From the NCBI RefSeq assembly GCF_030052815.1, contig NC_079496.1, positions 14,275,100-14,339,099 on the forward strand: DNA of 64,000 nt. The letters are read 5' to 3'. Source of the DNA: Hevea brasiliensis (Eukaryota > Streptophyta > Magnoliopsida > Malpighiales > Euphorbiaceae). The translations under genes and the position numbers were made by a program. Below the pieces are notes generated by a model. That model did not search any database, was not told where the DNA came from, and saw nothing but the letters and a program-made list of their open reading frames with translations. Each line of letters opens with the position of its first letter. Positions within the stretch are counted from its first letter, which is position 1. Shown in pieces: positions 48,365 to 61,700 of this stretch.

Positions 48365-49307
48365 CTTTGATGGTGACAGGAGCGTGGCTCCATATAATTT
48401 GGTGTCAGCGATTAGTGCCAGAAAAATGTTGAGGCGTGGATGCCAAGGGTATTTGGCATTGGTGAGAGATACATCTGTAGAAGATGTCAGCATGGAAAAT
48501 GTTCCTGTTGTCAGAGAATTCATGGATGTCTTCCCTGAAGAGCTTCCAGGGTTGCCATCAAAAAGGGGAATAGAGTTCTGCATTGATGTTATTCCTGGTA
48601 CAAACCCCATATCCATGCCACCTTACAGGATGGCACCAATAGAATTGAAAGAGCTGAAGGAGCAACTACAGGAGCTTTTGGACAAGGGTTTCATACGTCC
48701 GAGCACTTCACCCTGGGGTGCTCCTGTTCTATTTGTGAGAAAGAAGGATGGGTCATTGAGGTTGTGTATCGACTACGCATACCGAACAAGGTGACTATGA
48801 AGAACAAGTATCCACTTCCTGATCGATGATTTGTTTGATCACCCAAGGAGCTAGATTCTTTCAAGATAGACTGCGTCGAGCTACCATCAATTGAGAATCA
48901 GGAATGAGGACGTGTCCAAAACGGCTTTCAGGACAAGATATGGTCATTATGAGTTCTTGGTGATGTCTTTTGGACTTACTAATGCACCAGCAGCCTTCAT
49001 GGACTTGATGAACAGGGTGTTCAAGCCATTTTTGGACCGTTTTGTCATCGTATTCATAGATGACATTCTGGTATACTCTCGGACCGAGGAAGAACACGTG
49101 TGGCACTTGAGGATGGTGTTGCAGACTTTGAGGGAGCACCAGCTATACGCCAAATTTTCAAAATGTGAATTTTGGCTAGAAAGCATCTCATTCTTGGGAC
49201 ACGTGGTTTCTAGAGACGGTATTCAAGTGGATCCCAAGAAAATTGAAGTCAGAATCGATTGGCTTAGGCCTACAATACCAACGAGGTGCGAAGTTTTGCG
49301 GGTTTAG
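48365..49307 (+). pseudogene. Gypsy B reverse transcriptase
   Basis: Clean from about 48,425 to 48,770, damaged at 48,770-48,890, clean again 48,891-49,260 with FIDDILVYS intact (GAC at 49,062-49,064), then damaged. Confidence 0.9.
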
Positions 49308-49940
49308 CCGCTACTATAGGCGTTTTGTACAAGATTTCTCCGGGATAGCGGCTCCTTAACTAAGTTGACCGGGAAGAATGTTCCATTCATTTGGACAGAT
49401 GATCGTGAGGTGAGTTTCGAAGCTTAAGGAGTGTCTAATCACCGCCTGTGTTGACACTACCGTGAGTGGTGAAGGATACACCGTGTATTGTGACGCCTCG
49501 AGTTGGCCTAGGTGTGTTTTGATGCGTAATGGAAAGGTAGTGGCTTATGCTTCAAGGCAATCAAGAGGCATGAGCGTAACTACCCCACCCATGATTTGGA
49601 AATGGCGATCGTAATCTTTGCGAAAAACTGGAGACACTACTGTATGGCGAAGTGTGCGAGATATACACCGACCACAAGAGTTTAAAGTACATCTTGAACA
49701 GAGGGACTTAAACTTGAGACAGAGGAGATGGATGGAGCTCAAAGACTATGATTGCACCATCGGTACCACCACAGGAAGGCCAACGTTGTAGCAGATGCCT
49801 TGAGCAGAAAATCTTCTGGCAGTTTGGCGCACATTTCAGTAGAGAAGAGACCATTGATTCAGGAGGTACATGAGTTGATGGATCAAGGTTTAATCCTAGA
49901 TCTTTCAGATGAGGGGGTATTGTTGGCTCACTTTTGGTGA
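49308..49940 (+). pseudogene. Gypsy B RNase H
   Basis: Recognisable only by alignment to copy A (e.g. [21 protein letters not shown]); many one- to four-base gaps to 49,790, then a clean stretch. Confidence 0.85.
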
Positions 49941-51364
49941 GGCCGGACTTGAGGGACAGAGTTAGAGTTTCCCAAAGACAGAGACCAACAATTGATGAAG
50001 ATCATAGAAAGAGTACAAAGAAGGTGAAGGTGGTGAGTTTGGGTTTGCCAATGATGGCGCCTAGTGCAAGGTTCTAGGATATGTGTGCCCGATGTGGACA
50101 ACCTCAGAATGAAATCATGCGAGAGGCACACTATACATCGCAGTTGTCCACCTGAGTTCCACCAAGATGTACCATGATGTGAAAGATAGCTATTGGTGGA
50201 ATGGCATGAAGAGAGACATTGCAGACTTTGTGTCCAAGTGCTTGACTTGTCAGAAGGTGAAGTTTGAACACCAGAGACCGTCAGGGAAGCTGCAAGAGCT
50301 CCCTATCCCAGAATGGAAGTGGGAAATGATCACTATGGATTTTGTGACTGGGTTGCCTCGTACCACGTGAGGATATGACTCGATATGGGTAATTGTAGAC
50401 CGTCTAACCAAATCAGCTCACTTTTTACTCAGAAGACTACATACTCGTGGCACAAGATGCCCGCTTTACATTCGAGAAATAGTCGATTGCATGGAGTTTG
50501 GCTTCCATAATATCTCGGCAGAGGGCCGATTCACTTCTCGGTTTTGGAGAAAGTTGCAGGAGGCACTTGGCACCTGATTGAACTTCATGACGGCTTTCCA
50601 CCCTCGCAGACGGATGACAGAAAGGACAATCCAAACACTGGAAGACATGCTTCGCATGAGTGTCTTGGATTTTGGAGGTCAATGGGATGAGCAGCTAGCT
50701 TTGGTGGAGTTCGCCTACAACAACAGTTACCACTCCAGCATAGGGATGGCACCCTATGAGGCATTATATGGAAGAAAGTGTAGGTCTCCTCTGTGTTGGA
50801 CGGAAATGGGGGAAGCGAAGGTGCATGATGTAGACCTAGTGCAGTACACTTCAGAGGTAGTTCTTTTAATCAGGGAACGATGGCGGCTTTCGATGAAGCA
50901 GAAGAGTTATGCGGACCCAGACGGAGGGATGTGGAGTTTGCGATGGCGACTATGTATTCCTGAAGGTTTCTCCAATGAAGGGAGTCATGAGATTTGGAAA
51001 GAAGGGCAAGTTGGCACCTCGGTATATCGGACCTTTTGAGGTTACTGATAGAATTGGAGCAGTTGCCTACCAGTTGGAGCTACCACCCAACCTCTCTCAC
51101 GTTCATCCTGTGTTTCACATCTCCATGCTCAGGAAATACATTCCCGATCCTTCTCATGTACTGCAGCCGGATGTGATAGAGCTAAAAGAGAACTTGACAT
51201 TTGAGGAGCAGCCTGTAGCCATAGTGGACTACCAAGTGAGACAGCTGAGATCAAAACAGATCCCTATGGTTAAGGTTTTGTGGAGGAGTCAGTCAGTGGA
51301 AGAGTGCACCTGGGAGTCAGAACGGGACATGCGTAGCAAATACCCTTATTTGTTCAATGTATAA
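49941..51364 (+). pseudogene. Gypsy B integrase and chromodomain-like C-terminus
   Basis: 50,167-50,370 has YHDVKDSYWWNGMKRDIADF and CLTCQKVKFEHQ. 50,380-50,600 is damaged. 50,620-50,880 holds the C-terminal half of the core, and 50,909-51,364 the C-terminus ending KYPYLFNV. Confidence 0.9.
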
Positions 51365-51426
51365 TCATGTGCTTTATTCTGCCTTGTGTAAAATTCGAGG
51401 ACGAATTTTCTGTAAGGTGGGAAGAA

Positions 51427-53991
51427 TGTAACACCCCAAAAATATTAAATTTATGAGCATTTTTGGTATTTTAATTTTATTTAAATTTTAGGAATTTTTT
51501 TGAGATTTTTCGGATTTTAAAAATCGAGTTCGATTTTCCGAAAATATAAACTTTGATGATTTTTAAAAATTAATTTAAAGACCACGTGGCAAAACTAAAA
51601 ATATATTTGGAGTCTACGTATTTTTCGAGTTTTATGGAATTTTTGAATTTTGGACCTCGTTTTGGTCAGGCGAGTAAAAATTCAAAATTTTGTGTCTGAA
51701 TCGAACCGGCCGAATCGAACTGGACCGGATCGGACCGGTCGAATCGGACCGGTCTCTTCTCTTTTCTTCCTCCGCGACGCTCCTCCCCTCTTCTCTCTCT
51801 CATTTCTCTCTCCTCTCCACTGACCACGGCCGCCACGCCTTGACCAGATGGCCGGCGCGCCTCCATTGACCAGTGCGCCGAACGCGAACGCTGGAAGCGC
51901 TCAACGCGCTGCGGCCGCCTGACCTTCAACCGCCGATCCGGCCACCGATTGGACGGGTCTTGTGTCCAAAATCATCTATTCGGCGAGCTTTTCATAGACA
52001 CCAAGAACGCCGAAATCCATCGAGCGGATTGTCCGATTTTTACTCGGGAAGATTTTAGCCCATTTCGACTTTTGGGCTAGATTTCTCGAAAACCATGAAT
52101 CCCACAAGGAAACCGAGGCCACCAGCACGCTCCATTCGTCGAGAGCTTCGCAACGACATAAATTTCGAATTTTTCCAACACCGTTTTTTGGTGGGTCCCA
52201 CGGAACTTCGCAGTGTATTTTCGACCATTAAATGAGCTTAGAAAATTCTGAAAAATTTATGTACTAACCCCCGTGTTATGGGCTTCGTGTAGGTATCCTC
52301 GATTCGCGGAAATTCGGCGATTGGCCAAGATGCGCAAATTTGAACTGTGGACCGTTCTGGAAAAGTCTCGAATTGGACCGAGGTTTTGGCTAGCCCCCAT
52401 TTTCAGACGTCGGCGCGTTCGAAGTCGAGAATCGGCAAAGGTAAACCCGAACCTTGTTTTTTCGTAATTTTCTAGTGCTTAAATAGGATTAAAAATCCAT
52501 AAAATATTCGTGGTAGCTTAGAAAATTACGATTCTTTTTACAATAGCTTAGTAATATTGCTAAGGACCGCGAGGCAAAGTTTTATAATTTTTAGAGCTTG
52601 TTTGGGCAGTTTTTGCAAAAATATCAATAATAAGGACTAAATTGAAATTTTGCGTATTGTGATGGATGATTGATTTGATGGGCGGGAGGGCTGTGTGATA
52701 TGATTGAACTGTTGATATATGGATTGTGAATATAGAAGTGCGTTTTTTTGCCCTTTTGCAGGTTGGGTAGGTCCTAGGTATAGGGGAGACTCTGCCGGAT
52801 TTTCGGCACGACTTAGGACATACTTGATCTTTTTCTTTGTTTGTATTGAGTCAAATTTATTAAATAGATGTAATGTAATTGTCGGTGAGCGGATGCCTTC
52901 TTCCTACGCCCAGCCGCCACAGTAATTTGTCGTCAAGTTTGTGAGTAAAATATTAATTTTAATTGTAATTTCGATATTATTATATGTTCAGCATGCCCAT
53001 GCATCACTTATATGCATATATTTATGTAGTTAAACTCTAGGCACGAATTATGTTGCATTCATAACTGTTAATGTGCCATGAGTGTTGTTGTGGTAATTTG
53101 GAGCAGTGTGCGTGCGTTGGTGTGCGTGTGATGTGGTGTGGACTATGGATAGGGCCAGGGTAGTCACGGCTTGAGTTCTTGTTGGGACCGTTCCTTGAGG
53201 GTAGTCACGGCTTGAGTTCTTCGCTGGGACCCTCGATTTGGTTTATTAAGCGAAAGTCCGGCTTGAGTTCTTCGCTGGCACCAGGTTGGATTTAAGAGAG
53301 CTGTATAGGGGATCAACTCCCAATATATTATGATTGATGCTACAGGGTGTGTGAGTGCTCCAAATTACCTTTTTGATGCTATGATGTGAATATGATGTTG
53401 ATGTTGCATTTCACTCTACAGGGTGCATTAGTTACAGATAGTTATAGAGATTATGGTTAAAATTGATATTTTACTCTCTGAGTCGAACGCTCACTCCTGT
53501 TCAAAAATTTTTACAGGCCGCAGGAGGATATTTTATTTTGGGTTAACCTGCTTTTATACTTCGCAGGTTGTTTATCGATATTTGTGTAATTTTATTTACT
53601 CCTAGAATTTCCGCATGTGTTAGCAGTAATTATTTGAAATTGGTCTGTAATATTATATTCATGTTGGACCTGTAAACTTAATATTTTAAGTCTGTTTTGA
53701 TGAATTGGATGAGGGAGCTGAGCTCCCATTTATTATTATGTTGATGAGTATGTGGAGGGTGAGCTGAGCTCCCCAATGGATTGTTTATTGTGTTTACAGG
53801 TCAGGTGAGTCGAAAACTCCCTGTTGGTAAGTCCATTTTATGGCCGGACTCTGTCCGTTTGTTTTCTTGAAATTGGGCCCAAATGGGCCTTAGAGTTGGG
53901 TTAATGAACAGTTAGGCTTACTACGGGCCTCGGGGGCTTTAGGCTGGCCCAGGTCCTAGTGCCGGTCCGGCCCATAGGTTGGGTTGTGACA
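51427..53991 (+). repeat. Gypsy copy B 3' LTR (2,565 bp)
   Basis: Partner of 43,878-46,469. Differs strongly in a GC-rich patch at 51,680-51,960 and around 52,310-52,440, elsewhere nearly identical. Confidence 0.95.
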
Positions 53992-53996
53992 GTTAT

Positions 53997-56276
53997 CAAT
54001 AATTTAGGTCGCAGTTATTAAAAAAAATTCAAAATACAATTATAAAAAAAAATACAATTTAATTATTATATTTTAATAAAATTAAATACTCAATCCCTCT
54101 CTTTCAAAAAAAAAATTATGGTTTAATCTCATATTATTAATCCGTTAAATTGTTTAGTTTCCTTCTAATTAATTAAATTACTATTTTATCTATTTATTTT
54201 TAATAAAAATAATTAATTTATTTATGTATTTTAAAAAATATTATTATTTAATTTTTCTATTTTAGTAAAACTAATTTATTGGTCTTTATATTTTGAAAAC
54301 TAATTAAAGTTTTTTTATTAAATTTTAAGAATATTATCATTATATTTTCCCTATTAAGAAAAATATTTGACAATAATTACGTAATCTAAATCTCTGAGTA
54401 ATTAAGATGATAAAATTTAATCTTCACATAATAAAATTTTTATTTTTCATCTAGCGATTCAAAATTCTTATGCATATTTGCTTTACATATCTAATATTGG
54501 ATAAATTACCTGAAATTTAACTTACAAACCCAATATGAGTAATGTAATAAGAGAGTATTTTCTTTCACAATTTTTATTATATTTATGAAAATCTTTATAA
54601 AATTAATAAATGAAAATTATAAACTTGAGATTCCCATTCACAGCACTTTTAATATCAATAATTAAGCTATGTATGTGGTGTTTTGGTGATTAGAAAAACA
54701 AACCACTGGCAAGGCACCCACCAAGAAAGCCACTGTTTGGACCTGTACCCTATCACTGTAGAAACATGCAACCCATGGAAGTAGGCAAAGACTAAACTAT
54801 TGGAAATAGTCCAAATTGGGTAGCCTCCACCATGCTTTCTGAATTCTGACAATTACCCACTAGTGAGTAGCCACCACAATTTATTAAGAGGGTTTGGAAA
54901 TAATCCAATAACCTTTTTCTTCCCACTATAGTTAGTGGATCTGTTCAAAGTTGATCCTGTTCTTGTCTCCACATTTAAGTGGTGTGGTGTCCAATACTTA
55001 TTGATCCTTCAAGGCTTAGTTTTGTTTCTCTGATGAACATCTGCTCAAATGCCTCTTCTGTATATAGAATGGCTCTTGCTCTTTTACATACTCAAATGAT
55101 TTATGCAATAATTTGGCAATGATTATATTATCAATATGAATTAGAATTTTTTACATTGGTGAGCTAATCATTTTGAGTTAATAGATTTTAGTCTTGATAG
55201 TCATTTGGACCAATTTAAACTTAGGGAAATATAATTAATATCAACGCGACACTAAATATAAAAAATTTTTTATTTACAATAAGAATAAAAAAATTATATA
55301 TAAAATCTAATAAAATATTTAAAAATAATATCAAATTTAATTTTCACTCTTTTTTTTTTCCTAAAAATTGATATTCTACAATTAATTATAGGGCATTTTG
55401 TTGTATTTATTGTCTATAGATTGTCAATTTAATTTTATATGTGTACTAAACTAATAGCAAGATTTGTAAAATTAAATAAACAAAAAGGAAATATTGCTTG
55501 AAATAAGATGATGGTTGCCATCAACTAAATATAAAAAATAGATTAATATGAAAAAAAAAATACAAAACTAATTAGCTATTTAAAGATTATTTTACTAGTT
55601 TAAACTTAAAAAATCATAATTACTAAATGATATAATGAAAAATATAAAATGCTTTTAAAATTTAAATACTATTGTGTGAGTTATTCAATAACAAATAAAA
55701 ATACAAAACTAAAAAGAATTAATCAAAAGCAAAAAAAAAAAAAAAAACAACATAAAATAACTATGAAAAACTATAACAATTATGGCTCTAATCCATTAAA
55801 GTCTTTAACAACACAAGTAAAAAAGAATATTTAAAAAAAGGGAATGGGAGGAGAAAATGATGGATGGTAGAGAGAAGTAAATTAGGATAGTGAACAGAGG
55901 GATTAAATATAAAAGAAAAAAAAATAGTAATTAATTATAGGAGAAAGAAAAAGAAAAGCACCGACTTATTTTGAGTTACCTGATATGATAGATAATAAAT
56001 TACTTATCAATAATATAAATAATCTCTAATTTATAGTATAGTGTTGCAGAGTCACTTTTTTAAATGACTATTGCTGGCATTTCTTATCTATATAAAGTAG
56101 GTTAAGTTTTTTTTTACAAATTGTCACGTTACACTTCATAAGAAGAATTTGACTTGTTAATTATCAATTTATTTATTTAATGTTATTATATTAATATTTA
56201 ATTATTTAAATAGTTAAAAAAATGATAATAATATCTATTAGTTATAGTATTAAGAGGCTAATTATTAAATAGTGTT

Positions 56277-56319
<43 letters not shown>

Positions 56320-56730
56320 CATAATTTAAAACATTTAAATAATTAATTAATGATAAACAAAGAAAATTTAATTAAGTTCTCCTAACTTTATTTTAATTCA
56401 ATCGATATTTTAATTTAAATCAAATACTATAATAATAATAACTAAAAATTTTTTTATCAATATATATAAAAAAAAATTTAAAATACCTCTCCTTCGCCTT
56501 TAATTTCCAATGCAATTATTTACTCTTAATTTTGTAATGATATTAAGCAGTACATTCATAATATGATTGTTTTTTAATATCTTATATTTTAAAAAATTTA
56601 ATAATATTTTTTTATTTGATTAATTTATATAATTATTAATGTAAACGTATCATTTATCTAGTAGGGCTCGTATAAAGTTCCACTCTCCAATACTATTACT
56701 TAAAAAATCAATTTTAAAATAATAAAGCTA

Positions 56731-56763
<33 letters not shown>

Positions 56764-57400
56764 GGATTTAAGAATATTTTTAGTTTTATTCTTTTGAAAT
56801 AAATTTTAATAATTATTCATAAACTTTAAGAGTTATAACAAAATACTTTTAAACATAAAAATATAAAATAAAACTTTTTAAATTTTAAAATTTTACATGA
56901 TAAAATCTTTTTTTATTTTCAATAATTGATTTATAAATAATGCATTCATGAAAATATTTTAAAAGAGTGATAATGTAAACGATTATTATCTTTTTTTTTT
57001 TAAGTATAGTCTCTATAATTAGCTATTATATATTTAGTATTTCATTATTTTACACAATTCAATTCAACTGAATTAAATTTTTATCTTAAGAATTTGAAAT
57101 CGACTCTATGTATTCTTTTATCCATTTTAAAAAATTTTAAATTAATTTTACACAATTAAAATTTTTTTATGAAATAAATCATAACTATTTTTATTATTAT
57201 CACATAAAAGAAAGGAAATTATTTATGTAATTATTGTTTTAAATTATAAAGATTAGGAAAAATTTTATTATATAATATTTTATTATGTAAAATTTTAAAA
57301 ATTTTATATTATATTTTTAAATTTAAGACCGGTTCCCTTACGGTTCTTAAGATTCAGGTACGACTCTTAAAACCATTCTTTTGAATGGGTTTGTGAGAAT
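53997..57400. other. Intergenic, A+T-rich
   Basis: No gene supported. A less A+T-rich island lies at 54,660-55,090 (see findings). TA microsatellites are at 56,279-56,312 and 56,733-56,759. Confidence 0.5.
56279..56312. repeat. (TA)n microsatellite
   Basis: About 34 bases. Confidence 0.95.
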
Positions 57401-57539
57401 TCTTCTTATTTGTTTGACTTTTTAAAATACAGCAAAAGTACACATTCCAACTTGCACCTTCTTCTTCTTCCTCTTCAAATATCTGCTAGCCTCAAACCGT
57501 TACGGCAAAAGCCTAGCGACTAGCGAGTTGCGACCCACG

Positions 57540-57593
57540 ATTCGTATCGCTGATCTCTCCCATTCTGTCTTGTTCTCTCTCTGTTCTCAACGA
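57540..57593 (+). other. Putative non-coding first exon of the GONST1-like gene
   Basis: A C+T-rich leader ending CAACGAG before a GT donor (57,594). A matching acceptor (GGCTTAG) lies at about 58,699, giving a leader intron of about 1.1 kb before the first coding exon. Needs transcript support. Confidence 0.45.
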
Positions 57594-58791
57594 GGTAACT
57601 AGAGCAACAATTCTCCCCTATTACCTTAATCACTCGTCCTTCTTCTCCGCCTTCATTTCACCCACCTGTGCCTCACAAATTCCACTGAAATTGGAAATTG
57701 GTGGTTTGGCTGAATTGGATTGATTAGGGGAAATAAAGCTATTTGTATAAAGGTAGGTTATGTTGGGACTTAGAAGCTCTTGCGCATCGTTTTCTCATTC
57801 AATGGTTCATTTTTAACTAGTTCAATTGTGATTTTATGGGTTTTGCCAGAAATGCATCAGAGTAGACTGTAGGAGGTGTAGAGGGAATCATATCCAAATC
57901 AAATCAAGCTTTGATTAGCAGAATTCTGAATTATTTTCTAGGTATATGACAGTCTTTTTTTTTTTTTTTTAATAAATAGTGTGAACATATGATACTGAGC
58001 TGGTTCTAGTTGGGTTTTCTTTAAATTTGCCTTGTTGTAGTGGGTTTTTGGTTGGGAAGGCATATGGTGCAAGATTATTAATTTTTAAATTCCTTCTCTT
58101 TGGCTTTATTTTCTTGCAACTTGGTTATTTGCGTTGGTCATAACTTTAATTGAGGTTTATACTGGTAAAATAAATATGATTTAACTATAAATGTCGTCTT
58201 GGAAGATTAACTGTCTGAAAATGCATTTTTAGATTTAGATTCTCTGTTACATGTAATTTTCTCTTATGATTTTCTGCTTCAAAGTTAGTGGAAAAGTGTC
58301 TCAAAAAGATAATAAAACTAATAGGATTAACTAAAACTAGTTTCATTTGTTCATAATTTAGAATGACAGCTGGATGTTTCATTAGTTTATATGTTCAAAT
58401 GACAGCCACAGATTTGGTTAACTCTATTCAAGAACAAATGTGCAGCCATTCTATTGTTATTGGTTGCCTAATGGCTATAAAATTGCTATTAATTTTTTTA
58501 CTGAGATAAGAATGGAATTGCCTGGTTCATTTGGGTTGTGTTCACACATCCTGCATGCTTATATGAGCAATGTAATGGCCTAGGAAAGTGGGTGGTAGGA
58601 TTCTTTAGCTTTACATAGTTATTATCGATGGGCATGTGTTCATTTTCCATAGCATGCATGGTCTGTCATCCATTTTGTAATTTATTGTTTGTGGCTTAGG
58701 ACATAAAATTCATGCTTGCTATCCATATTCTGTCTTGAAGCCAAGGTCTTTGTTCTTAGATTCTCCCTGTTATCTTTACAAACAGAATATC

Positions 58792-61700
58792 ATGGAAGAC
58801 ATAAGTAAGGTTGGCCGAATTGGGGAAAGAGGCCTCAAACTTCATGAGTTAAATGGGATAGTAGACCAGACTACTAGTCCAATAAGAAAAGAAATAGTTA
58901 ACAGGTACTGTTTGCGTCAGTTAAATGATTTTTCCCATTCAAATTATACTTGATACTACATTTTGGCATTGTGCGATGAATCATGTAAGTTTTCTTTAAA
59001 TTATATTTGGTTCATGTTTTTTTAGCATGTTTTACCCTTTATTTTCATTTTTCTTCCCCCTTGGCCCCTCTTATTCAAATGATTTAGTGGCAATGAATAA
59101 TTTAGTGTTTGAGACGATCAAAATCAGAAGCCCTTGGATGTATAGTGTATTTAGTTGCAACTAGGCCAGGTGGTACAAGTTGAGTAACATGGTGTTCAAA
59201 TTTTATTTTATTCAAATTCAAATTGATCTCAAGTTTAACATCAGTCTCAAAAATTATTCAAAATTAGCTTGCTAATTTCGAACAATTTTTAGTTTATTCA
59301 TGAGCATGGCTGTTTTGATAAAAAAGATATTATCTTTTGAAAAGTTTATTTAGTAATATCATCTTTTTATTCTCAATATAATAAAGTTATAGTCATTGTT
59401 TTTGATAGGAAAAGAAAGTGTATTAAAGAATTAGGGTAATGAATTTACAAAGTAGGGGAAAAGATTGGAATCTTTTTTTTTTTTTTGGTTAAATGGGGGT
59501 AAGGTAAGAATGAAAATTAGTATGAGATTTTGCACCATAAAAGTAGCCAGGTCCTTCCTTTTTTTTAATTAGTCACTACTCACTATATAATCTTCTATTT
59601 TCATCCAGGTCATCTTTTGCAATGAAGTCTCATGAAAATGATGAAATTGACTTGGAAGATGGAAAGTTGGAAAAGGACAGAGACAAAACAGCACGTAGTA
59701 ATAGAGTCATTAAAATACAAAATCAAGCCTTATTATCTGGCCTTGCATATTGCATTTCCTCCTGCAGTATGATACTGGTGAACAAGCTGGTGCTTTCCAC
59801 CTACGATTTTAATGCCGGGATATCTTTGATGCTGTACCAGGTATTCGATAGTTATAAGTGGTTGGAGTTTTGGCAGGATTTTATGTAATTAAAATTTTAT
59901 TTAATGCCATTGCATTTCAAAATTTTGAAAAAAGAATCTGATATCTAACAAGTGGATGAAAATTTCGATTTTTGGATGCAGAATCTTATATCAGTGATTA
60001 TTGTATCAGTATTGAGTTTTCTGGGCATAATATCAACTGAACCACTAACCTGGCAATTGATTAAGGTCTGGTTGCCTGTGAATGTTATATTTGTTGGAAT
60101 GCTGGTTACAAGCATGTTTAGGTATGATGCTTTTATCTGTTTTCGTGTTCTTTATCAGATTTTGGAGTGCCTTACATGATAACATCAATAAATGCTTAAA
60201 ATTAAATTTTTCATCACATAGTGTCTTTTTATTCTGTTTATCATCTTAATGTAATCTCTTTGGTCCTTTCCACAGTTTGAAATACATTAATGTTGCTATG
60301 GTCACAGTCCTGAAGAATGTTACTAATGTGATAACTGCCCTTGGTGAAATGTATCTATTCAGTAAGCACCACGACAGCAGAGTATGGGCGGCTCTGTTCT
60401 TAATGGTATGTTTTCCACAGTTTGAAAATAATTTGAATTTATTTTCATCACCATCATCATCATTATTATTGTGTCATTTTTGTAAAAAAAAAAAAAAAAA
60501 AATCTCGTGGTGCGTATAATAACACGGGCAAACTTGGTATTCTAGTTTTTGCATTGGCTTGTTGGATGCATCTAATAGTATCAGTTCATCATTTTCCCTA
60601 GTCAAGTGGGCACTTGATACATATGGTGTATGGACTTGACAAAACTGCTTTTAATACTATTTAAAAGAAAATGTGACTTCAAAGCAAGGGACATAGATAA
60701 CTAAGCTTGAGAGAGAAGAAGGGACATAAAGATATATGGGTGAATGATTCAGAATTATTGTCTAGACACCTTTGAGAGGGAGAAATGTCCTATGTGGGGT
60801 GATAGTTTTCTAATAACTTGGGATGCAAATTTAAATTCCCATCAAATAAAATGTATCAAACTATCAATTAATTGCATATTTCTTTTGTATGTTACAACAT
60901 ATTTAGTAATAACTTTTACATGAATTGACTTAGTACTATTGCTACTTGGAGAATTGACTCAACATTTAACATTTTACATTAGGATAAACTATTTTTTTTG
61001 CATAACTGCTGTTTTTTACTTTCATACAAGTAGTAAAAAAAATATTCAAGTTATGTGTGGTGGGAAATTGCACAGGTGAATAAATTTAGTAGATTGTGGC
61101 TATTGCCATTTGGTCAACATATAGAAAGGGACAATTTAGTCAATATAAATTTGGTTCATTTGTTAGATTGTAGCCATTGCCATTTTGGTTGTGTTAATAG
61201 TACTTGATTTATTTTTTCAATTGTTATTATTGTGCTATTATTGTTATTATTAAGAATGATTTGCTTGAGATAGATATATTTTATAAATTGCTAAAATTTG
61301 TAATTAAGTTTGAGAAAAAGGTTTTGCCTTTGCCTTGCACAGATCATTTCAGCAATTTCTGGAGGGATTACTGATCTGTCTTTTCATGCTGTTGGCTATG
61401 CATGGCAGATAATCAACTGTTTTTTAACTGCATCTTATTCTGTGAGTATATGATTTAAAGGTTTTGGTATTCACCTTACAGGTATATGATAACCTTACTC
61501 TTTGATGTTTAAAATCTCCAACTCCAAGTATTAGTAATTCTGCTAGGGGACGCAATCCTGCATATGGTCATGCTTATCGTAGATTATCAAAACCTTTGAG
61601 ACGGCTGGGCACTTGATGTGCTCAAATTAAATGCCATTTTTGAATAACTAAACTGAAAAACGAATGCTTGGAGATTGATTAACTATGTTTTAGAGTGAAA

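Larger units (their letters stand above)
43878..53991 (+). mobile_element. Ty3/gypsy LTR retrotransposon, copy B, ~10.1 kb
   Basis: Same family as copy A. LTRs are 43,878-46,469 and 51,427-53,991; primer-binding site 46,474-46,485. A perfect 5-bp target duplication GTTAT lies at 43,873-43,877 and 53,992-53,996. Gag-Pol spans about 46,696-51,364 but is broken by many 1-5-base indels gathered in patches, whereas several codons that became stops in copy A are intact here. Confidence 0.96.
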
